Of a stretch of DNA of 64,000 nt, positions 60,083-64,000 are shown in pieces. Each line of letters begins with the position of its first letter. The first letter of the stretch is position 1. Both the position numbers and the translations under genes were made by a program. The notes under the pieces were generated by a model. The model was not told the origin of the DNA. It saw nothing but the letters and a program-made list of their open reading frames with translations, and ran no database searches. The DNA lies in contig NZ_AP022574.1 in assembly GCF_010729305.1 (NCBI RefSeq), positions 2,046,001 through 2,110,000 of the forward strand, given 5' to 3'. Source of the stretch: Mycolicibacterium psychrotolerans. GTDB taxonomy: Bacteria; Actinomycetota; Actinomycetes; Mycobacteriales; Mycobacteriaceae.

Positions 60083-60549
60083 CAGCGGTACTCGCGTTCC
60101 AGCGTGTCCACACGAGTGAGTAGACGCTGTCGCAGTTCTCTGACGTCCGGTTGCCCCGCGGACGTGCGGACCGCCATGGCCGCAGTGTTGAGATCGTCGA
60201 TCAGCGATGTCATCATGCTCGTCAGCTCAGCCTGGCGACGAAGGTCAGCGGCGCTGTCCGGCGTCAACGTCGCGACACCCTTGAAGGCTTTGGTGATCTC
60301 ATCCCGCGCATCGGCGAGCTGCACGCAGGCTAGTTGGCGCGTGGAGCGGCGCTCGAGCCACAGCTGTATGGACACCGCCCCCGAGCGCGCAGCCGACTGG
60401 GTCTCCTCTTTGGCCGTAGCCAGCCGGCCCGGAATCCCGTCGCGCTGCGAAGGGCAACTCGTCAGGACGAGGAACAGGGTCGCGGCGAGCAGGGCGATGA
60501 CTGCCACCGCGCGCGGAACGCGGCGGGATCTCGTGCGGGTCGGCATCAT
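60082..60549 (-). CDS. exported helical protein of unknown function
   Basis: This 155-aa protein has a basic N-terminus and a hydrophobic segment ending LFLVLTSCPS, possibly a lipobox (LTSC). It is followed by about 120 residues predicted to be largely alpha-helical. I recognise no family. The stop shares one base with the NRAMP start (TGATG), so it is coupled to the transporter and may be an extracytoplasmic partner. A second ATG three bases downstream could be the true start. Confidence 0.65.
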   Translation of the reverse strand: MMPTRTRSRRVPRAVAVIALLAATLFLVLTSCPSQRDGIPGRLATAKEETQSAARSGAVSIQLWLERRSTRQLACVQLADARDEITKAFKGVATLTPDSAADLRRQAELTSMMTSLIDDLNTAAMAVRTSAGQPDVRELRQRLLTRVDTLEREYR

Positions 60550-60573
60550 CGCCGGGCGTACGGTCCAGCTAGA

Positions 60574-60849
60574 TCAGCCGGGCGGAGGCTCGTTGGTGAG
60601 GGCCTGATAGCTGCGGGCGCCGGCCCGCTGAAGACTGGCCCGGACCAACCCGACGATCAAGCCCTGGAGGGCGCCGACGACCAGCACCGACGACGTCGAA
60701 TAGCTCAGGTCCTTGGGGTCTGGTGGTTCCGGATCATTCTGGCCCACCCGCTTCCAGATCTGACCGAAGATCTGGCCGGCCAACAAGCCGCCACCGACGC
60801 CGGTGGCGACAGACAGCGGGGTGTACAACTTCCTGGACAGTTTGCTCAT
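60574..60849 (-). CDS. DUF4235 membrane protein
   Basis: This 91-aa protein has two hydrophobic segments (about residues 10-30 and 52-72) and the DUF4235 pattern (KLYTPLSVATGVGGGLLAGQIFGQIWKRV, then DPKDLSYSTSSVLVVGALQGLIVG). Function is unknown; the family is found with stress genes in actinobacteria. A GGAGG site precedes the ATG at 60849. It is 24 bp upstream of the helical-protein/NRAMP/PRC genes and may lead that operon. Confidence 0.82.
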   Translation of the reverse strand: MSKLSRKLYTPLSVATGVGGGLLAGQIFGQIWKRVGQNDPEPPDPKDLSYSTSSVLVVGALQGLIVGLVRASLQRAGARSYQALTNEPPPG

Positions 60850-60934
60850 GACGGGCCTCCTGCCCGGAAACATACCCTTGCCTGCCGTCGCCAAACGCGG
60901 TGCATCGTCCGGTGGCGGGTGGGAAGATCGGGAC

Positions 60935-61435
60935 GTGGATGCCGATCATCCCTCCGACGATCAGGCGTGGGACCAGCGCGAGCGTCGGGAGACGGGAACC
61001 GAACGGCTGGACCGTAATTGGGCCAGCCTGCTGCAGGAGCTGCGTGTCGTGCAGACCGGGGTGCAGCTGTTGACCGGATTTCTGCTGACCTTGCCGTTCC
61101 AGCAGCGCTTCACGATGCTCGACGACACCATGCAGGTGGTCTACCTGGCGACGGTGAGCGCGTCGGTGCTCTCCACCGCGCTGCTGATCGCCCCCGTCGG
61201 GATGCACCGGGTGCTGTTCCGGCGCCACCGGCTCGGCTCGCTCGTGTCCGCGGCACATCGCTGCGCGTACGCGGGTCTGCTGCTGCTCGGCGTGGCCGTC
61301 ACGGGCATGACGGTCATCATCTTCGACGCGGTCGCCGGCCTCACGCCGGCGCTGGTCGCCGGCGCGTGCGCACTGCTGTTGTTCGCCGGATTCTGGTTCG
61401 TGCTTCCGCTGGGCATGCGCGGCGCCGACCCGTAG
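60935..61435 (+). CDS. DUF6328 membrane protein
   Basis: This 166-aa protein has a polar N-terminus, the conserved ERLDRNWASLLQELRVVQTGVQLLTGFLLTLPFQQRF, and four predicted helices. This is the DUF6328 pattern of unknown function, often near stress-tolerance genes. GTG at 60935 is the likely start; the frame is open upstream but overlaps the divergent DUF4235 gene. It precedes the SDR gene by 62 bp. Confidence 0.78.
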   Translation: MDADHPSDDQAWDQRERRETGTERLDRNWASLLQELRVVQTGVQLLTGFLLTLPFQQRFTMLDDTMQVVYLATVSASVLSTALLIAPVGMHRVLFRRHRLGSLVSAAHRCAYAGLLLLGVAVTGMTVIIFDAVAGLTPALVAGACALLLFAGFWFVLPLGMRGADP

Positions 61436-61497
61436 TTTCACGTCCCCGCCGCGGGGTACGTCGACGCCCTGACTGCCCACGAGCCGGAGGAGTTCCG

Positions 61498-62352
61498 ATG
61501 ACCGACGACGTGACACCCGACGCGGTGATTCCCTACCCGGGCGAGACGGCCGACATGGCCGACAAGCCGCGCGACGAGATGGCCGACTACGTCGGCACCG
61601 GGCTGCTTTCGGGCAGACGCGCGCTGATCACCGGCGGTGATTCCGGCATCGGGCGGGCCGTCGCCGTCGCCTTCGCCAAGGAGGGGGCTGACGTCGCGAT
61701 CGCGTACCTGGACGAGAAGGACGACGCCGAGCACACCCTGTCACTGATCGAGGCGGCCGGCCGGCGCGGCATCGGGCTGCCCGGTGACCTCGCCGACGCG
61801 GCACACTGCAGGTCTGTCGTGGACGATACGGTGAATCAGCTTGGCGGGCTGGACATCGTCGTCAACAACGTGGCGTTCCAGTCGCCGGTGTCGGATCTCA
61901 CCGAGATCAGCGACGAGCAGTGGCGGCGCACGTTCGCGGTCAACATCGACAGCTTCTTCCACGTGACCAAGGCGGCGCTGGCGCACCTGCCCGACGGGTC
62001 GGCGATCATCAACACCGGCAGCATCAACGGACTGCGCGGCAACAAGTCTCTGATCGACTATTCGGCGACCAAGGGTGCGGTGATCGCACTGACGTATTCG
62101 CTGGCGCAGTCGCTGGCCGAGCGCAACATTCGCGTGAACTGCGTCGCACCCGGCCCGGTGTGGACACCGCTGATCCCGGCCACCATGCCGTCCGACAAGG
62201 TCGAGTCGTTCGGCGAACAGGTCCCGATGGGCCGCGCGGCGCAACCCGACGAGATCGCGCCGTCGTACGTCTTCTTCGCCGCCAACCGGATGTCGTCCTA
62301 CTACAGCGGCGAGGTGCTGGCCCCGATCGGGGGCGAAACGCTGCCCGGCTGA
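61498..62352 (+). CDS. SDR family oxidoreductase (YghA-like)
   Basis: This 284-aa protein has a roughly 40-residue N-terminal arm (VIPYPGETADMADKP), the NAD(P) loop ALITGGDSGIGRAVAVAFAKEG, NNVAF, and the catalytic Ser (NTGSING) with YSATKGA. The long arm and the GGDSGIG motif are typical of the YghA/YhxC group of stress-linked aldehyde or alcohol reductases. GGAGGAG precedes the ATG. It is convergent with the hemerythrin gene. Confidence 0.9.
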   Translation: MTDDVTPDAVIPYPGETADMADKPRDEMADYVGTGLLSGRRALITGGDSGIGRAVAVAFAKEGADVAIAYLDEKDDAEHTLSLIEAAGRRGIGLPGDLADAAHCRSVVDDTVNQLGGLDIVVNNVAFQSPVSDLTEISDEQWRRTFAVNIDSFFHVTKAALAHLPDGSAIINTGSINGLRGNKSLIDYSATKGAVIALTYSLAQSLAERNIRVNCVAPGPVWTPLIPATMPSDKVESFGEQVPMGRAAQPDEIAPSYVFFAANRMSSYYSGEVLAPIGGETLPG

Positions 62353-62359
62353 GCGTGTT

Positions 62360-62926
62360 TCACGATCTGAACGCGCCGAGTGCGTCGCGCGCCCGGTCCA
62401 GCACCGACGCGAAGGGTCCCGCCGCGAAGTTCGCGGCCGCGGACTCCACACCGGGGTGCGGATGGGTCGGCGCGATGCGTTCGGCGGCGGCAACGGCGTC
62501 GGCCAATTTGGCGAGTTCGTCGTCGCTGACCGCATCCTCCAGCGCGGTGAACTCCAGCTTCTCTTCGTTGTCGGCGTGCGTGAGCACCGCCCCCTGGAGG
62601 TGGATGAGAGCCTTGCTGAACTCGGCGCTGTCGATCGGCAACTTCTCGATGTCGCGCAGCAGCACCTTCGCGTCGTGCTCCTCGGCCAACCGCGCGTCGA
62701 CGATCTCCTGGCCGCCGTCGACCTTGCGCCGCACCCGGGGGTGCACCACCATCTCCTCGGCCGTCTCGTGCACCGCGAGCATGGTCCGGAGGCGGGTGAA
62801 CGCATCCTGCCGGGTGTCGGCGTCTGCGGCGTCCAGCGTCTCGATGAACAGGGCTTTGATGGTCTCGTGCTGGGTCTTGAGGTAGTCGACGACGTCGCGG
62901 GCCGAGGAGATACTCGGAGCAGACAC
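62360..62926 (-). CDS. hemerythrin-domain protein
   Basis: This 188-aa protein has an HHE-type four-helix domain in its first roughly 145 residues. Likely iron ligands lie in KTQHETIKALF, VHETAEEMVVHP, EEHDAKVLL and THADNEEKLEF. Mycobacterial hemerythrin-like proteins bind O2 or H2O2 or influence redox stress responses. GTG at 62926 is supported by AGGAGG 5 nt upstream. A Pro/His/Ala-rich linker and a short tail follow. Confidence 0.87.
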   Translation of the reverse strand: MSAPSISSARDVVDYLKTQHETIKALFIETLDAADADTRQDAFTRLRTMLAVHETAEEMVVHPRVRRKVDGGQEIVDARLAEEHDAKVLLRDIEKLPIDSAEFSKALIHLQGAVLTHADNEEKLEFTALEDAVSDDELAKLADAVAAAERIAPTHPHPGVESAAANFAAGPFASVLDRARDALGAFRS

Positions 62927-63082
62927 TTGAACCTCCTGCTGCTCTTGGTGTTTGGGCTGAGCGAGACGCCACGGTGCGGCTCGCGTGGTGTGTTCGGTAC
63001 CCGCCGGCGCGACGGCGAAAACGTGGCCTCGCCGTGGCCGGTCGGCGTTTGAACCGGTCGCCCGCGGGTATCGATGCCGGTC

Positions 63083-64000
63083 ATGAAGGCTGTCACCTGG
63101 CACGGCAGGCGCGATGTGCGCGTCGACACCGTGGACGATCCGAAGCTCGAGGAACCGACGGACGCGATCATCGAGGTCACGTCGACGAACATCTGCGGGT
63201 CCGACCTGCACCTGTACGAGGTGCTCGGGGCGTTCATGCATCCGGGCGACATCCTCGGTCACGAGGCGATGGGTGTCGTGCGGGAGGTGGGTTCCGGGGT
63301 CACCGATCTTGCCGTCGGTGACCGCGTCGTGGTGCCCTTCCAGATCTCCTGCGGGCACTGCTTCATGTGTGACGAACAGCTCTACACGCAGTGCGAGACC
63401 ACGCAGGTGCGCGAGCAGGGCATGGGCGCGGCGCTGTTCGGATACTCCGAACTCTACGGTCAGGTGCCGGGCGGGCAGGCGCAGTACCTGCGGGTGCCGC
63501 AGGCGCAGTTCACTCACATCAAAGTGCCTGAGGGGCCTCCGGATTCACGCTTCGTCTATCTCTCCGACGTGCTGCCGACGGCCTGGCAGGGGGTGGCGTA
63601 CGCCGGTATCCCCGACGGCGGCTCGGTCACCGTGCTGGGTCTGGGACCGATCGGCGACATGGCAGCCCGGATCGCGCAGCACCTCGGTCACCGGGTGATC
63701 GCCGTCGACCGGGTGTCGGAGCGACTGGCCCGGGCGACGGCGCGCGGCATCCAGACCATCGATCTGCGCGAGCTGACGGGATCGGTCGGCGACGCGGTCC
63801 GCGATCTGACCGACGGGCGGGGCACCGATTCGGTGATCGACGCGGTCGGCATGGAGGCGCACGGCTCACCCATCGCGCAGGCGGCTCAGACCGCGACGGC
63901 GTTCCTGCCCGACTTCATCGCGAAGCCGTTCATGCAGAAGGCCGGGGTGGACCGCCTCGACGCGCTGTACTCGGCCATCGACTGCGTGCGCCGGGGCGGG
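63083..64000 (+). CDS. zinc-dependent alcohol dehydrogenase, 3' end outside window
   Basis: The frame is open from ATG at 63083 to the window end (306 codons). The medium-chain ADH signatures are ICGSDLHLYE (catalytic zinc Cys), GHEAMG (His and Glu), the structural zinc Cys set in CGHCFMCDEQLYTQC, and the NAD(P) loop VTVLGLGPIGDMAARIA. It looks like the glutathione-independent formaldehyde-dehydrogenase-like group, based on QYLRVPQAQF and CVRRGG context. The substrate is not certain. Confidence 0.9.
   Translation, partial: MKAVTWHGRRDVRVDTVDDPKLEEPTDAIIEVTSTNICGSDLHLYEVLGAFMHPGDILGHEAMGVVREVGSGVTDLAVGDRVVVPFQISCGHCFMCDEQLYTQCETTQVREQGMGAALFGYSELYGQVPGGQAQYLRVPQAQFTHIKVPEGPPDSRFVYLSDVLPTAWQGVAYAGIPDGGSVTVLGLGPIGDMAARIAQHLGHRVIAVDRVSERLARATARGIQTIDLRELTGSVGDAVRDLTDGRGTDSVIDAVGMEAHGSPIAQAAQTATAFLPDFIAKPFMQKAGVDRLDALYSAIDCVRRGG

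Overview
This is high-GC actinobacterial DNA. Gene content and order identify it as Mycobacteriaceae, most like a fast-growing Mycolicibacterium. It carries the conserved mycobacterial backbone pat, AlkB-like, arcA, pmt-rsmI, pabB, metG-tatD, rpfB-rsmA-ispE, pks16, pth-rplY, lpqT, prs, glmU, TetR, mfd-mazG, lpqU, eno, ftsB-like, DUF501 and ppx2. This is the order of the Rv0998-Rv1026 segment of M. tuberculosis, with lineage-specific genes inserted between the blocks. No insertion sequence, prophage, integrase or CRISPR array was seen. One tRNA, tRNA-Gln(UUG), is present.

Layout. 1-2.7 kb: a partial DUF2156 membrane protein, a rhomboid-like protein, a DUF5313 protein and an OhrR-type MarR regulator with a clear operator. 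2.7-9.4 kb: the cAMP-responsive lysine acetyltransferase Pat, a shikimate-dehydrogenase-like protein, four exported or lipoprotein genes, an AlkB-like dioxygenase and SoxR. 9.4-14.3 kb: arcA, pmt/rsmI (divergent) and pabB. 14.3-18.7 kb: two tandem copies of an ECF41 sigma factor plus FAD oxidoreductase module. 18.7-26.3 kb: metG/tatD (divergent), the resuscitation and cell-wall cluster rpfB-rsmA-ispE, and pks16 behind a small coupled ORF. 26.3-31.5 kb: a lipase-maturation-factor protein, a DrrAB-type ABC exporter, a QueG-like iron-sulfur protein behind a perfect palindrome, and two small exported proteins. 31.5-41.8 kb: pth-rplY, an SDR, prs-arsC-lpqT, glmU, tRNA-Gln, a GreA-like protein, and a D-amino-acid-oxidase-family enzyme with a PucR regulator, then a TetR regulator. 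41.8-54.5 kb: mfd-mazG, the efeUOB iron-uptake operon, lpqU, and eno-ftsB-DUF501-ppx2. 54.5-64 kb: DUF4383, a propionyl/acetyl-CoA synthetase, an epoxide-hydrolase-like protein, and a stress-type region with a variant NRAMP transporter operon, DUF4235, DUF6328, an SDR, hemerythrin and a zinc alcohol dehydrogenase.

Regulation seen in the sequence. About twenty genes have a TANNNT-type -10 hexamer 6-9 nt before the start codon. This predicts leaderless transcripts and fixes several start codons. Two divergent pairs (pmt/rsmI and metG/tatD) share a single symmetrical ANNNTANNNT core. Both ECF41 modules are preceded by near-identical two-block sites matching the known ECF41 promoter architecture. 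Perfect or near-perfect operators precede the OhrR gene, the QueG-like gene and efeUOB. A roughly 60-bp imperfect palindrome with GCGAG...CTCGC-type ends occurs three times between genes.
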